A DNA stretch of 14,215 bases, taken from positions 1 to 14,215 of the forward strand of contig CAZHDT010000017.1 of NCBI GenBank assembly GCA_964531505.1, given 5' to 3'. Made by a program: the position numbers and the translations under genes. Origin of the DNA: UBA6264 sp964531505. GTDB taxonomy: Bacteria > Patescibacteriota > Patescibacteriia > UBA2591 > UBA6264. Of the stretch, positions 14,172 to 14,215 are shown piece after piece (position 1 is the stretch's first letter; each line of letters starts with the position of its first letter). The notes beneath the pieces are model-generated. The model did no database searches. It saw only the letters and a list, made by a program, of their open reading frames with translations, and was not told where the DNA came from.

Positions 14172-14199
14172 ATTTTACAAAATTATCCTGATAAGTCAA
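14172..14199 (-). promoter_or_regulatory. Possible ileS promoter
   Basis: On the minus strand TTGACT (14199-14194) and TAAAAT (14177-14172) each match consensus at 5 of 6 bases with a 16-nt spacer. A start near 14165 would give a leader of about 44 nt. Nothing else is recognisable in the remaining bases up to the right edge. Confidence 0.45.
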
Positions 14200-14215
14200 A
14201 TAACTATATTGATTT

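Noticed and set aside
14122..14215. T-box leader upstream of ileS.
   Set aside because: The 94 nt available are AT-rich with no T-box sequence, specifier loop or terminator stem.
1..14215. Alternative genetic code (UGA recoded), as in some Patescibacteria groups.
   Set aside because: All core genes read at full length with the standard code and no in-frame UGA interrupts conserved motifs.

Overview
The window is AT-rich bacterial DNA, mostly core genes packed tightly on the minus strand. The style suggests a Patescibacteria/CPR (probably Parcubacteria-like) genome: short AT-rich spacers, almost no Shine-Dalgarno sequences, a SecA with an enlarged first domain, an eukaryotic-like IleRS, and an O-antigen-ligase-type protein fused to TPRs. 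This lineage assignment comes from gene style; no marker tree was made. Reading frames are long and intact under the standard code, so there is no sign of UGA recoding.

Layout from left to right: (1) 1-2695, minus: secA, running off the left edge inside its C-terminal zinc motif. (2) 2696-2848: spacer with an intrinsic terminator and a palindromic hairpin repeat. (3) 2849-7328, minus: a glycolytic operon transcribed eno, gpmI copy B, gpmI copy A, with gaps of 2 and 14 nt. It covers two consecutive steps (3-phosphoglycerate to 2-phosphoglycerate to PEP) and carries two diverged, apparently intact phosphoglycerate mutases. (4) 7425-9515, minus: a membrane O-antigen ligase/polymerase family protein with a C-terminal TPR region. 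(5) 9516-9943: a 428-nt divergent spacer rich in palindromes. (6) 9944-11134, plus: an orphan ParB-like protein, the only plus-strand gene, with a perfect consensus sigma70-type promoter, a strong Shine-Dalgarno and its own terminator. (7) 11251-14121, minus: isoleucyl-tRNA synthetase.

The part most worth a second look is the ParB-like locus. It interrupts an otherwise co-directional run of genes and is bracketed by a 29-nt perfect direct repeat (9550-9578 and 11179-11207), each copy leading into a hairpin of the same design. It also uses expression signals unlike its neighbours. This looks like an inserted cassette, although no integrase or transposase gene is visible. Four copies of the hairpin family lie in the window, one with compensatory arm changes. 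A second palindrome family appears once in the divergent spacer and, as a shared core, in frame inside the O-antigen ligase gene. Separately, the IleRS carries G-I-H-H in place of the class I HxGH signature.

No tRNA, rRNA, CRISPR array, IS transposase or obvious riboswitch was found.
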